NCBI GenBank assembly: GCA_018398585.1 | Contig: JAGTTD010000005.1 | Coordinates: forward strand, 33,730,750 to 33,794,749 | Reading direction: 5' to 3' | Length of the DNA stretch: 64,000 nucleotides | From: Simmondsia chinensis | Taxonomy: Eukaryota; Streptophyta; Magnoliopsida; Caryophyllales; Simmondsiaceae | Shown here: positions 34,791 to 47,386 of the stretch, one piece after another | Numbering within the stretch: the stretch's first letter is position 1 | Layout: every line of letters begins with the position of its first letter | Notes under the pieces: generated by a model | What the model was told of the DNA's origin: nothing | The model's database searches: none | What the model saw: only the letters and a program-made list of their open reading frames with translations | Position numbers and translations under genes: made by a program

Positions 34791-35499
34791 AATGCTAATA
34801 AAATAGCTAGGAGTTATTGCTAGGTTATTAGTGATACAGCCAAAGCAATGAAAGCGCCCCAAAATGACACTAATTGCTCCTTAAAGAACTTCCCATGAGA
34901 TGTGTAAGTGAAGTAAAGTTCCTATAGTAAACAAACCTGATACATTCCAACTTTCTATTTTCTTTCTTTTTTTTCTTTATAAAAATAATATAGACCAAAC
35001 TCTACAAGTCGGGGTGTATGTTCCAGCATGAATCGGTACAAAAAACAGCATATAAAAGAACATAACTACAAAAACTGTTTCAATGCTAAGGATACTTCAA
35101 TGGCAACCGCTTCTTCTAGTTGAAGCCCCATGTTGCTATGATTGGATCTAGTCACTAAACCATCTTTTAGTACAGTCAAGGCATTGGGCTTAAAATGTTT
35201 AAAATGTAGAGAACTTTCATATCTTCTGTGAGTACTGGCACCATAAAATTTTAAATCCTATAAATTTTTTGTTCTCTATTTTTCACAATTTTTAAAAATA
35301 TTTTTTAAATATTTTAAATGTAATTGACTTTTCACCTTAATTAAACTTTTTTTTGATATTATCTTTTTTAAGTGGAATGTCAACATGGTTTAACGTAGTA
35401 TTATAAAAGTTATGGAAAGGACGCCCTAAAAACACATGAACAAAGTTTAGCATACCTAATAGACATTTTAGAGCTATCAATAAAGCCAAGTGATTATCT

Positions 35500-36180
35500 A
35501 TTCAACAGCTATTGATCTCATCAAAGTTAAGAGTCACATACATTTGATGTCAGCATGGATGAGTGATTTGCCTTACTCTTTATAGTACATTGTGGTGAAC
35601 ATTGATTCAATTCAAATCGGCGATCTACCACCACAAAGGCCGATTGTTAGGTACAGGCCTCTCAAATGCTAGGGTGCTTAATGGAACTTCAATGCATCGT
35701 TGTTGGATAAATCGGGCCCTTCAACGATTTTTTTTGGGGGGTGGGGAGGGGATCCTTAGGGACCATCGTGGAAGAATAATTGTTCTCTTTCAATTCAAGT
35801 TTGGAATTTCGGAATCAATTAAGTGAAAATTGAAGCTATTTGCTACGCTCTTGACATGACAATTTGGAATGAAAATATGAGTAATGCTGAAATTGAGGTG
35901 AAATCTGATTACACAATTGCAATTGCTTGGCATAAGGGAGTGGAAGGAGTTTTGTAGAAACAGAATTTCTTGTTGAACAAGATCACATTTGATAAATATT
36001 TTTTCCTATCAGTGTCCTCTCACATGCTTCGTGAAGCCGATTCTCATGCTGACTGTCTTACTATGACTGGGGTGTATAGGGGTAGTTTGCTTAGTGCTTG
36101 GTTCCCCTGATTTGCTTTATCTGAGATTCTGACCTTCTTTACAGTAGTACGAGATTGATCCCTTTTATGTCTTTTTTAAA
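35500..36180 (+). pseudogene. RNase H-like (RVT_3 type) relic, copy 2
   Basis: This is the better-preserved partner of 600-1215. Translation in shifting frames gives 'GILRDHRGRIIVLFQFKFG', 'KIEAICYALDM', 'IEVKSDYTIAIAWHKG', 'LLNKITFDKYF' and 'HMLREADSHADCLTM', in the order of an RNase H-like domain. Stops at 35824-35826 and near 35955 break it. No reverse transcriptase lies upstream. Confidence 0.5.
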
Positions 36181-36289
36181 TTTTGATTAAAAGTGTAATT
36201 ATTAATTATAAAAAAATATACACTTACACAATTAAATGATATACCATAAGAAATACCATTGAGTTCTCATAACCCCCTATGACGTATTT

Positions 36290-37050
36290 TTTTTTTTTTT
36301 CATTAGATGCATAATGTATTAATCCACAATACCTACCTTACATAGGGAAAAGAGAGAAATCCACATAGAGTGCATGGTGACCCAGAGTCGCTTAATAGAT
36401 ATTCAAGATTTGGCATCTTATCAAAACCTAATTAGGAAAGACGAACCCACCAGTGCATAGTTAAGGTAGAATTTTATTAAAAATAAACATGTAAATAAGA
36501 AAAACCAAAAAGAGAAATACAAAAATTATAACATATATAATAAAGAGTTATTTTATCAAACCACCTTGAAAAGTTGTTAGGTTTCACGTAACCAACACGG
36601 CTGTTTTAATTTCTGTGATAGCCACCTTCATAAGTCAAAAATTTTCCAATCAACTATCTTATATTACGTTGTTAGCTATCTGTAAAATATTACGTGACTT
36701 CCACATGAATTTAAACTTACCTTTTATTCCATGCGGATTTTAACTTACCTTTTTTTTGAGTGCATATGAAGTATGACTTGAAACTAGTAAAGTTGGTAAT
36801 GAACTCATCTCCCTTTCCCTAGCTAGGTTCGATCTTAAGGGGTTTCCAAAATTGGTGCGGAGGTAGTGGAAACTGCTTTTCTAGTTTAGGTACTTTTTGT
36901 CATGTTTAACAGGCACTATAAAATCTGTAAAAAAAACCACTAGCAAGTCACGGATAATACATGGTGTGATTGAAGGTGGTTGACTGAAAATTTTCAAATT
37001 TCAAAAGGTTGTTTTTATTAAAATTAAAAAGTTGTTGTGATTAAGTGAAA
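36290..37050. repeat. Dispersed repeat R1, copy 4
   Basis: It shares 'tagttaaggtagaattttatt', 'aaaccaccttgaaaagttgttaggtttcacg' in part, and the box-B-like 'aggttcgatctta' (near 36826) with the other copies. It follows the RNase H-like relic, as copy 1 does. Confidence 0.55.
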
Positions 37051-37299
37051 ATTTATAAAATTTTTAAGCATGGTACCCTTGACTTATAATAACTCAAATG
37101 TGTTAGAGTTTGACAAGTTTAAGGTGGAGCAAACCCTATTTGGGTCATTGGATGAGGATCAACATTATCAAGGTCAATTCTTGCCTTCAAAGTCCTTAAA
37201 CAATGGTGCAAACCTAAGTCCACCTGACTTATTAAGCATTAAAATCAACGCAATCAAGGTTAAGCTTTGGGCGTAAAAGCCTTAAACTAAAGCCTCAAT

Positions 37300-38170
37300 T
37301 TTCAACTCGTTAATTTTGAGAACATGTTAAAATAAAGAGTTCATACCTAAATTCAAAGGAACTGTATTACTCTGATGGAAGCAAGTACATCAAGATCTAC
37401 ACTAAGCTTAGCTAAGTTAAGTGATGCCACTCCTAAGTAAAAAGCTTAAGTTGCTGTGAAGAAACTTGAAGAAATTTGTATGAGTGTTGTTGGACACTTT
37501 ACAACTCCAATAGTGTCTCTTATTTATAGAAAAATAAAATAACTAATACTCTGTAATTTTGCAACATTTTCTTCCCACATTGACTTCAAAACTCCTTTGG
37601 CATGTGAATAGGCATTGAACGTGCCCTAAATCGGTGTGCTAGACTGTCATTCTAGGAGCCGATGTCCACATTTTCAACTGAAGTTCCTTATAGATGCCCT
37701 ACGTTCTGTTTGATAAGCATGAGGCACACATATTTGAAATGGCGCTCTAAATAATTGCCTCGAGTTTGGAAACCACATGTCTTGTAGCCTAATATGAAGT
37801 CCCTTGTGCTCGAGCTCCTATTATCCCTCAACCATGTTGAGCCTCGAGTGCTTGGTACCCCAGGTATAAAATTCTTCAAGTAGCTGGGCTCGAGACGCCG
37901 TTATCTTGGCATCTTAAGGGCTTACCTTCCTCAAGGAGGGCCTCGCGTGCAAGTGTGTGGCACATTACTAAAAACAATGTCATCCCAACTCCCTCGAGTT
38001 TGGGGTCTAAACAAATGCACCCCTTTCAGCCGTTGGTAATTCATATTTCCAATGGGTAAAAAATCTACTTGATTTGACCTCTGACGACTATAGGGAGCTT
38101 GAGTGAACATCGTTTAACATTTGACCTCCCTTCATTCATGTGTGTTATAAATATGACATTCAAGGCTTCG
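37300..38170 (-). other. Probable single LTR with CTCGAG cluster
   Basis: On the minus strand five CTCGAG palindromes lie at about 37998-37760 (for example in 'gtgctcgagctcc' and 'gggctcgagacg'), upstream of a TATA-like TCTATAAATAAGAG (about 37515-37528). This order matches that of other LTRs in the window. I could not define both ends or a target duplication. There is no coding region. Confidence 0.35.
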
Positions 38171-39270
38171 GATCTTCACTTTTTTTATCTGTACTCTCTC
38201 TTCATTGGGATTAAGAGCTCAAAATCCATTTGCTCTTAGCCTTCGACTTCTTCAATCGTTGTTGCTAACTTGTTCTTTGCATTGTGAGATTCTTTTAAAA
38301 CCACTAAGAAATCGCTCAAATCTCATATGCCATGTCTGCCCCCATCCTTTAGCTGATAGCCCTATTGAGCGGTTGGAACATTTGGTTTAATCAGACGTTT
38401 TAAATCTCTGATAGGCTTCAGAGCCCTATTGACCTTGGAACTATCAAGGAAGATCTTTTTTGAATGTTTGAAACTGATAAACCATGCACCCCTTGGGTTC
38501 GCCATCCATTCTAGTATGCAAAACACTTTTGATAGGTTTTGGTGTCTGCATTTGCGGGCTTGAAAAACCAAACACCAGTGAGGACCTTCCTCCATATGAA
38601 TTTGGTGGAATACCTCTCACGGCACAAGAATCAGATGCACAACCTTCCAACATCTCTAAAGCGGGCAGTGTTTCTGCTCACTTATTGAAGTGAAAGTTTT
38701 CCCTGCCATGTTAATGCATGGCAAGTCTGCTTGGTAGCATAGGTCTATACCATGATAGTTTGTTAGGCATATATAGGCGACTCTATTTATAATCCCGAGT
38801 ATCTATCAGCCTGATCATATATCCCACTTTTTGAACATAAGAAATTTCCTTAAGAAATGTAATGCATGCACTAAGTAACATTGCATATTTCCTTAAGGGC
38901 CTACAAGCATCAAAGTCTCAATTTTATGATCCGTCAAGAGTCTCCCTAACAAGGTAAGCAAGTCTTTTTCCCAAAATTTTGGCTTACTTGTAGGATGTTA
39001 AATGAACATACATGCATTAACCTTAATTTAGTAACACTCCATACTACAAATCATATAAAGCATCATGCCAAACCAGATTCTCATATTACCAATTTAAACA
39101 TGCATGTTTTTGTAATTTATTTCTTCTCCAATTTAATTAAAATTTCAAGGAATAATTAGTTATACTAGACTTTAGTTTGCCATTATCCAAATTTATACTA
39201 CACCGGTTTATAACCACGAACGTTTGCGACGTTTGCGGTTTTCACAACCCAATATTTCAATATTTAAAAT
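38171..39270. other. Intergenic stretch, nothing recognised
   Basis: Short ORFs on both strands around 38200-38700 carry no motif I recognise. The base composition is more balanced from 38480 to 38700 than around it. Confidence 0.35.
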
Positions 39271-39274
39271 TTCA

Positions 39275-39400
39275 GTTATGATGCACACATTACGGTTCAC
39301 TGGATAAGAGTTTCTTCAAATGTTAGGCTTTACCGTACCCGGGTTCGAATCTAATTTATATAATTCTGTGAACCCCCTTTACAAATTCAAGAACACATGA
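39275..39400 (+). mobile_element. tRNA-derived SINE-like sequence
   Basis: An A-box-like 'cggttcactggataag' is followed about 45 bases later by a B box, GGGTTCGAATC (39340 region). There is no clear target duplication or tail, so it is only a probable old SINE. Confidence 0.45.
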
Positions 39401-39750
39401 AGAGTGAAAACTAACAAACCAACATTAATTTTTCTTTCTTCCTTTTCATTTTTATTGTTATTTTTTTTAATTTTGATTTTACTTCTGGTAAAATGCCATG
39501 ATACAACATCATTTGAAACAACTTGTTTCCATTAATTGTATGCAACTCAAAAGGTACAAAGCTATTTTACTATTGTCCTTATACATGCCAATAGTCTTGA
39601 CATAGAAACATTTGATCGAAATTCTTATGCGATTGAAAGACATTTGATTAAAAGTTCATGATTCAAATTATCAAAATAATGCCTATATGACAAACCATAA
39701 GTTCTTAAATTTTGGCTTTTCACATGCAAACTTCTTATAGCATTGACAAC

Positions 39751-40444
39751 TAGAGGTGGCAAATTCAACCCGACCCAAAAAACCGACCTGAAAAACCCGT
39801 AAACTGACCCGACTTGAACTGAAAATATATTATAAATAATTGAACCCGAAATTGAAATGACCCGACCTGCAACAAACCGATCCGTTCCTTGCCTAACCTG
39901 AAAATAAACCAATACCAATTTGACCAGACCCGACCCACCATTGACCTAATCCAACCCGACTCCAAATGACCTAAACTCGAACCCAACCCAACTTAAAAGC
40001 TAAATTTACCCAAGATTTTTAAATTCAATGAGAATTATTATTTGTTAGAAGTATAATTGAACTTTATAACATATTATTGAGCATTTATACTGATAATACA
40101 ATAAATATATTAGTAAAAATATAAGTTATTTGGTGTAATTTAAACTTTGTAAATGGTTCATCCCACCAACACAGTAAATAGTACGATTATAATGACCTGA
40201 AACCCGTACAATCTAATCTAAGATTATCCAAATCCAAAACTACTCAAAATTACAGTGACCTAAACCGGAAATAACTTGACCCAGACCCAACCCTAACCCG
40301 TGCACAGGTAAAACCCAAAAGTGACCCAAGCCTGATTGGGTCGACCCGAACCCAACCCAACCCGAGTTTATTATTAACCTGAAATGACCCAAATTCGAAT
40401 GGGTTCACCCAAACCTGACCTAAATGACCCGATTGTCACCTCTA
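39751..40444. mobile_element. Non-autonomous hAT-like element
   Basis: The ends are TAGAGGTGGCAA and the reverse complement of TAGAGGTGACAA, and the 8-bp duplication TTGACAAC flanks it exactly (39743-39750 and 40445-40452). An 8-bp duplication and this terminus are typical of plant hAT elements. The interior is dominated by short degenerate 'acccgaccc' units and encodes nothing. Confidence 0.85.
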
Positions 40445-40734
40445 TTGACAACAATTCTTTATGCACAAATTCGCATACTTCTTAAGAACTTCATGGTTTT
40501 CATCATATTCAAAACAAAGAACGTGCCTTGATCATCCATAGTGATTCATGAATGGTGGTTGAATGTGATAACATAAAGATTCAAGAAGAAATCTCAATTC
40601 TCTCTTAACCTCCTTCATCAATTTTGATCAACATCAATTTCACTCTTAAACACGTTCTTCAATTTCACAAAGTTTGGCACCAAATTGCACCAAGAGAAGA
40701 AGCCATTTTCATGAAAGAAGATAAGTCTTAAGAT

Positions 40735-41243
40735 TGTTAGAATAATTTACAGAAAACACTTTAGTCACTCACTTCAAGTCACGTAACGAAACTTTTTCCT
40801 TAAGATTATTTCTTAGATACCGAAATAGTCTAAGAGATACAATAAAACCCAACAACAAAGTGAGAATAAGAGCATAGATAGAGTAAGATGACCGAGACTT
40901 TTGAGAGAGAAAAAGAGAATGAATTTGTTCTTTTTTCTTTTTTTAGTAACTTGCAAATGTCTATTGGGGTCCTTTATATAGAAATCAATATGTCTTTTCA
41001 CAAGAGCCACATAATTAAACATTAAAAACACATGTCCATTACCAAGGTACACATCCCTCCAAATTAATTAATTAATTTCCAAAAATAGAAAACTAGTGCG
41101 TCAAAAATAACAGCCAACATAGACTCTATGTGTCGACACACAGGCCTATATGTCGACATACAGACTCAATCTTTTGTTTATGCATATTTAAGCCAAAATA
41201 TTTAACAAGTAAACATTCAAAATACGTTGAAAATACATCAACA
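40735..41243 (-). repeat. Single LTR plus start of an internal region
   Basis: It starts TGTTAGAATA and ends ATCAACA on the plus strand. On the minus strand the U3 holds two palindromes (ATGTGTCGACACACA and ATATGTCGACATACA, 41130-41165) upstream of TATATAAAGG (40972-40981). Beyond the minus-strand 3' end (40734 down) the bases ATCTTAAG and 'ATGGCTTCTTC' follow, as they do in the element at 42820, so part of an internal region survives. Confidence 0.6.
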
Positions 41244-41272
41244 GGAAATGGGTTCACATGGATGTATAGGAG

Positions 41273-41449
41273 GTGCCCATCGTGAGGGAGTCTCGGCGGC
41301 ATCTCCTACCCATGCGGTCATCGCCCAAGGATTAGGAGTTCGATTTTTACTGAGGATATACTCATGACTTACCTGCTTCTGGGGATTGTGGGCCTCCTCA
41401 TGGGCCGAGGTTGGTTGGGGGGCAACCTAGTCCCTCGTTACCCAAAAAA
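41273..41449 (+). mobile_element. tRNA-derived SINE
   Basis: The flanks GGATGTATAGGAG (41260-41272) and GGATGTATGGGAG (41450-41462) are a 13-bp duplication with one mismatch. A B-box-like 'aggagttcgattttta' (about 41333) and an A-rich tail support a SINE of about 177 bp. Confidence 0.75.
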
Positions 41450-41508
41450 GGATGTATGGGAGTCTATGCATGTATTAATACAAACACTCAGCATGCAGCA
41501 ATAGATTT

Positions 41509-41828
41509 GTGGGTTATTTTGCATCAAAATTCTGTATACTCTGTTCATTGTATTAATTTGGTTCTTTTATTTTTAATTGTGTCTATTTAGTCCCTCTATT
41601 GTTTATATTGTGTCAATTTGGTCCTTCGAGTAAAACTTATCTTAAGTTCTTGATGAAATTTTTAATGGTTCGGCATTGAGTTGTGTTAAATTGACTCAAT
41701 AGGTGAATTTATAGTGGATTACTTGCATCTAACATGATTTTGTATAACATTAACTTAACTTTAATTTGATCAAAGGGACTAAATTGACACAGTAAATAAA
41801 ATACAGAGACCTTTGGTGCAAATAACAC
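41509..41828. mobile_element. MITE, 320 bp
   Basis: The ends GTGGGTTATTTTGCATCAAA and the reverse complement of GTGTTATTTGCACCAAA pair well. The 7-bp TAGATTT flanks it (41502-41508, 41829-41835). The interior has 'gtcaatttggtcctt' and 'gggactaaattgacac', an inverted pair. It is related to 32515-32815. Confidence 0.7.
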
Positions 41829-42091
41829 TAGATTTCTTGTAGGATACGTTCTACATTAATACTTTAAGAATTAGTGTATTAATTTTTTAGTCCACAAATA
41901 TTGGACTTGACACAATATTTTAGCAATGTATAAGTATTTCAAACTAAAATGAAGTGAAATTTTGTCGTAATTGTAAAGTTTGTAAATTTTGTTAAAAATT
42001 AATAGGAATTAAGTTTAGTGTACTTATGTAATAAAATTTCATGTCTTTGGATATCCTATTATATGTTTAAATAAAAGGGTATTATAATAAT

Positions 42092-42338
42092 TGTCACGGG
42101 ATGAGCACAGATCACCCGTGCGGCGCCCGGGCCCCTAAGGCTAGGGTTGGGCTAGCCTACCCCCTATGGTCAACAAGCATCAATATACCTCTGAAGAGAC
42201 AAAATATACGGCATACTAGGGAACGTATCTGCATACAACCCATGTGCATTAGTATCGAATAGGGTAAGGAGACCCCATATGGCATATGTCTGCTTGTTGA
42301 GCACCAGGGACAGTGTCAACCAAAAGCAGCCCGTGACA
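42092..42338 (-). repeat. 247-bp LTR-like module, left
   Basis: It starts TGTCACGGG and ends CCCGTGACA, a 9-bp terminal inverted repeat, and is preceded on the minus strand by the polypurine sequence AGGTGGGGGAGAG (42339-42351). Those are LTR features, but the LTR at the other side of the leader is different. Confidence 0.5.
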
Positions 42339-42819
42339 CTCTCCCCCACCTAATTTCGCAAGCGTCCTCGTTGCAGGTGCTTGCCCATCATTGCTTCCCT
42401 GCATCTCTAGTAGCCTTGATTGATCACGAGATGACCACATCGTCGTCCCCTCTAGCGTGACACATTTGAGATGCCATTGACACTCGCCTAATGATAAGCA
42501 GCGTGCCCAAAAAGCAACCTACCAGCTCCATGCACCATAGTGCACCACGTACACATCTCGCTCCACGATGCTTGTTGACTCGTCACCTTGTGAACTTCTC
42601 ATCACACCGCACCCCAAGGATCGGCCCAATCTCCACACAGCAAGCCAGCCATACGGTTAGCGTGCCTGACCGGCACCCAACAGGGTGCCCCTTCCGCCAC
42701 AACCGAAACCGCGATCCACTCAACTTCACTCCGAAAGTTCCTCGTTGGAGTGCTCCTCCCGCACAAGGAGTGTCCATACCCACGGACAAACCTTCTCGAC
42801 GCACTTGGGTCACATGCAA

Positions 42820-43561
42820 TGTTGGTGTATTTTCAAAATATGTGTTGATTAAAATGTATATAGGTTAAATGTTGTTTATGTATGTATAAGATGTATTTGA
42901 GATTTTCTTGATACTTGTTTTGAATGTTTAGAGCTTGTTAGGGGTGTGTGTCGACACATGGGCCATGTGTGTCGACACACAATCCAACAAAACGATGGGA
43001 AAATAGTTGTGTGTCGACACACATGGCCCGTGTGTTGACGCACAGCCATTTACAGAAGCGCACGGAGGAAGTCCGTGTGTCGACACATAGGAAGTGTGTT
43101 TCGACACACAGATCTACAGTAACTCTGTGTGTCGAACTGTGCGTCGACACACAGGTCTGTTTCGACGGTTTGTCCGCGCGGTTTTTTCCCGGTTCTCTAT
43201 TTCAATTTTGGCACTTCATTTTGGGACACCTCTTTGCATGTATACATATATATATATATATCTACACTTTGATGGTTTAGTTTATTGGATGAAAAACACA
43301 AGGGAAAAATAAGATTAAAAGATCTTTGCATTCAAGTGTTCTTGTGTTATGTTCTTGAACAAAAACACAAATCTCTTCATATCTCGATCTCTCTCTCCCT
43401 ATACACGTTCTCACTTCATTTTTGGTTGTTGTTGGGCCCCAGAGGATATTTCGTATATCGAAATAAACCTTAAGGAAAGTGATTACACGACCTCAATACC
43501 TGAGATCTCTCAGTTACCAGTTGCAAGTATTTTGCAAGTATTTTGATAATTTGTTCCAACA
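42820..43561 (+). repeat. 5' LTR with TGTCGACA palindrome cluster
   Basis: Seven or more copies of TGTGTGTCGACACACA or close variants lie at 42947-43157, followed by a TA repeat that can serve as a TATA region (43243-43261). The first part of the LTR starts TGTTGGTGTATTTTC. Confidence 0.85.
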
Positions 43562-46500
43562 ATCTTAAGGTTTATGTTCATTAATTGAGAATGGCTTCTT
43601 CACTTTCCGTGTTTTGATGGCGAAGTTTGTGTGAGATTGGAGGAAAGATGAATGGAGAGAATTGGGACATCTTCTTGGAACTATCTCTTATATGAATTGC
43701 TATGGACAAAGGTATGTCGTTTAATTTTGTAAATTGTGAAAACATGATGCACTAAGATGAATGGGAATTTGTTTGTGCTTTGTTGAAGATGCACTTGACT
43801 ATTTTGCATATAGTTTCATAACATAATTCAAGAATTCATTATGATAATCAATTTGGGCATGTACAAGGATAATAGTGAAATGCCTTTATGCCTTTTGATT
43901 TGCATCCAATTAATAGAATCAAGTTGTGTGAAACTTATACATTTGATTCGGGATAAAATCATGAAGCTCTATAATACCTAAGAAGGAGTGGTTGATGCAT
44001 TGTTGTTTATGCATGAAAGTATATTTATTTGTGGGGTTGAAATTCCAAAGATAAGAACTCATAATTTTCTGTTTAGGCATTGTTTTGATATGTTATTAAA
44101 GGGTGAATAATATCCAAGATATGAAAAGTAAACCCTTAAGACTGAGGAAAACAAGGTATAGGCCGACCCCAGAAAAGAAACGATCTATACCGCCTGGGGT
44201 CATAGCCCAACACTGACCTCTATTTGAAATCTAGACTCAAAAATTTGAAACACAACCCAACAGTTATATATCATGAATGTTGATCAATGATGAGTATACA
44301 TGTGAAAATTGAGAAATCATGATAATATTCAATTGAGACACCGTTTAGTTGTGGCTTGCCTCTTGGATTTAAGAACAAGTGCACTAGAGTTAAATGGATA
44401 ACAATTTAAATTATGAAGACATGCTTGGTATAAATTAGTATGTATGATTTGAGCATTAAAATAAAAGAAAATGAATGTTTTGGGTAGTTGTTGAAACTAG
44501 ATGTTGAGGTGATGCTAAAAGAGAAGTCCTTTAGTATGGTCGTTGAAACCAAACGCCAAGACGATGCCAAAACTAGTAATAATAAGAATTGGGTAATGCT
44601 CTGTTATAAATTGGTTATATAAAGGTCCAGGCGCTTTGTATAACTATGATTATAATTCATAAAATATTTGATGGTTGGGATAAAGTACAAATTGTGCATT
44701 ATGTGTGGTAAATTCATTGGTGTATGGATTTGTAATCTGAACAACAATTAGATTGTGATTTAATGCATGTATGTGAACAACTGTGTGGAAATAAACCCAT
44801 AATAAATATGGGTATGTTGATTCATAATTGCTTTGACGGTTATTGATTTAGTCTCCTGTACGTATTGTTCATTGACGGCATTTATATTGACGAACAATGG
44901 AGTGAACAATAGTAGAGTTTGAAAATCATGAAAAGCAATGTTTATATGGTCATGATCATGAAATGAGTTTGAGTATGATTATATGTGTATATTGATAGAG
45001 TTACAAGGTTGATGTATGTTCAATCAATATTATGCATTGATGCTTGTGCAATGATGCGATTAATGCTTATATGCATGTTGATACGATTATGGATGTATAA
45101 TTACATTAAATTGAAGCAGATGCTTCATAAAATGCTTGTGCAACCATATATGCTGATGTGGTTATGAGGTCCTTGTGCCTGTGATCATAAATGCGATTGT
45201 GAATTTTATGGCTTTGTTGTTTATGAACATGAATGCTGTTAGTATGCATGATAAGTGAAAAAAAAAATTCAAATTGAGGTACATGACTAAGGATGATAAA
45301 ATACGTTGTATAAAAGTACTTGGAAACAATCATTCATGATTTCGTGATTGACCACATACCTCAAGTGGGTTTTCCAATATTATTGGATGTAATGTCTCAT
45401 TGGAAACCGACATCATCATGATTAATGCGATTGAAGTAAATGATACTTGCTCTTTAAGGGCATGAGTATATGTTGATTGTGTAGTCGGTTAAAAGAAGTG
45501 CGTTATACAATGAATGCTAAAATACTCAAATAGAGTGGTTGTTATATGCAGTTGTTGCATGGTGAATAAAGTTAATGAGTGATGTGTGATAATATGTTCA
45601 CATGATTAGGATATTGTTAGTCTTCAACGTGAAAATTTTAAAAAGTATGTAAATACTGAAGTTTGATGACCCCTTTATTACCCATAAGTTTTGATGTATA
45701 TAAATGGCAAGTAAATTCGTATGAATTAGTTATGGGTGAATTGAACATCCTGGGATATAAATGTTAATGAATACATACGAAGTAACATTGAGTCTTTCAT
45801 TGATCTTGAATTATACATTGTCATAACGTGAAGTAAAGTATAGATGATGAAAATCATGTTTGAGGGTATATCCCTGGAAAGACTCTAGAACTTTAAAAGA
45901 ATAAAAGACTGAAGAGAGAAGTTCTGGCAATCGGACTTGTATATTTCTAGAAGAATGAACTTGAGATAATATGAACATCAAAGTTCAATATTGTTGTGTC
46001 ATAGATTGTGATTCTATGAAGAGTCTGTGAAGTCTTGCGATGTGGCCTCTTGAAAGAGGTAGTTAATGAATCCAAAAGGTGTAAATGAATAGTCTGATAA
46101 TGACAGTGGATTCATTGTGTGAATGTACGTTGATTACATGTTGAAATTTGGTATGAATACTTAGAACCAAAAGAAAACGTTCCAATGGTATAATTGGAAA
46201 TTGAAAAGGTTAGATGTAGCCTTGTTGTTGGATAGCTGAGTGTGAATAACTAGCTATGTAAGTAAAGGTAACTGGCATAGAGTACACAAGGTACTGGAAT
46301 GACTATGAGTTGTGGTGTTATTTTAATGAATACTCTTCTATTTAGAAGAATACTTGAACGCTAGTTGAACATCCGAGAAGGATGACTATCCTTTTAAAAG
46401 CTAGTAAATGTTATAAGTGGTGGGGGTGTTGTTCCTTGAATTTCAAGAAACTAACACGTGTTATAAATTCCACTGTGATAATAGAGTTTATTACTCTGGT

Positions 46501-47386
46501 TTCTGCTTGTAAAGAAACATAGTGATTAAAGGATCTTGTGTTTAAGATTCCTTTGTGGCGCAAGCCAATGTTGTCTATTTCTATCCGTTGTGATAGTGAG
46601 ATGTTTTTTAAATGTGAAAGAGTGAGATGTATCACTGAAAGTCCAGATACAACAGTGTCAAATATTGTGAAGTAAGATAACTCATAAAAGATTGAGTAAT
46701 CACTGTGGACTTTGAATATATAAGTCTGAAACTAGTGGATCTCTTATTTGAGAGCATTGCTAGAGGCTTGATAATTAAAGGGATGGTGTGAAACCTGTCA
46801 TTATTAGTCACCCATGATAGGCCCTCAACTCGACGCCTAGTATGACGCTAGGTCTCGGGTTCAATAAGAGAGACTTGTCATCTGTATGACTGCAAGCACT
46901 AAATGAGAATTTTTTCCATTCCGAGTGTGAAGTGCTTGATACCTGCGTCAGAGATTCTAAAAGGATGAGCAAAAGCTCTTAATGGACATGGTTTTAGAAC
47001 TTATTGAATGTCGCGTCACAAGGACATGATCAATGAGGTCCACCTTAGTGTGTGTTGAAGTTTGGCCGCTTCAAAGGGGTGACTTTTGACTAAGGGTTTG
47101 GCCCTGAAACACTCACGAAGAGTACAGGACACAAGGCCACAAATGTGTCTATCTAGGAGTTGTAGGGTGTGTACGGGGAGTACGCCTTGTGCGTGATTAG
47201 ATAGTCGGTTAGTCAAATGGGTTGTACGGTTCAAAGCTTGGTCTACCATTTTCGATCCGATTAACAGTATGGTCTTTTCACTAGCTGGGGGTTCAATCGT
47301 GAGACACCCTCATTGATGCACAATAAGGCCTCCTTTAACCGAGATGTCATTTTGAGATTGGTTGGATTTTGAAAATGGTGGGGGAT
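43562..47386 (+). other. Non-coding interior of the LTR element
   Basis: There are no LTR-retrotransposon domains, on either strand, that I can read. The strand is A/G-rich with many ATG-started short ORFs (all under 80 codons). A part near 44155-44225 repeats 'gaccccagaaaagaaac' and 'gcctggggtcatag', a small inverted repeat. Confidence 0.6.

Larger units (their letters stand above)
33930..36790. repeat. Segment related to the window start
   Basis: Sequence downstream of the S-protein-like relic (33930-34210), the RNase H-like relic (35500-36180) and repeat R1 (36290 onward) occurs in the same order as in 1-2135. This copy is longer because a MITE (34331-34790) and AT-rich sequence (34800-35450) are present. 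A segmental duplication is the simplest reading. Confidence 0.55.

Noticed and set aside
42491..42868. A 125-codon gene in the left leader
   Set aside because: It overlaps an antisense ORF, has no known domain, and runs into the LTR of an inserted element.
44985..45333. Small ORFs in the interior of the non-autonomous LTR element
   Set aside because: They are short, lie on both strands, and have low-complexity composition without any retrotransposon domain.
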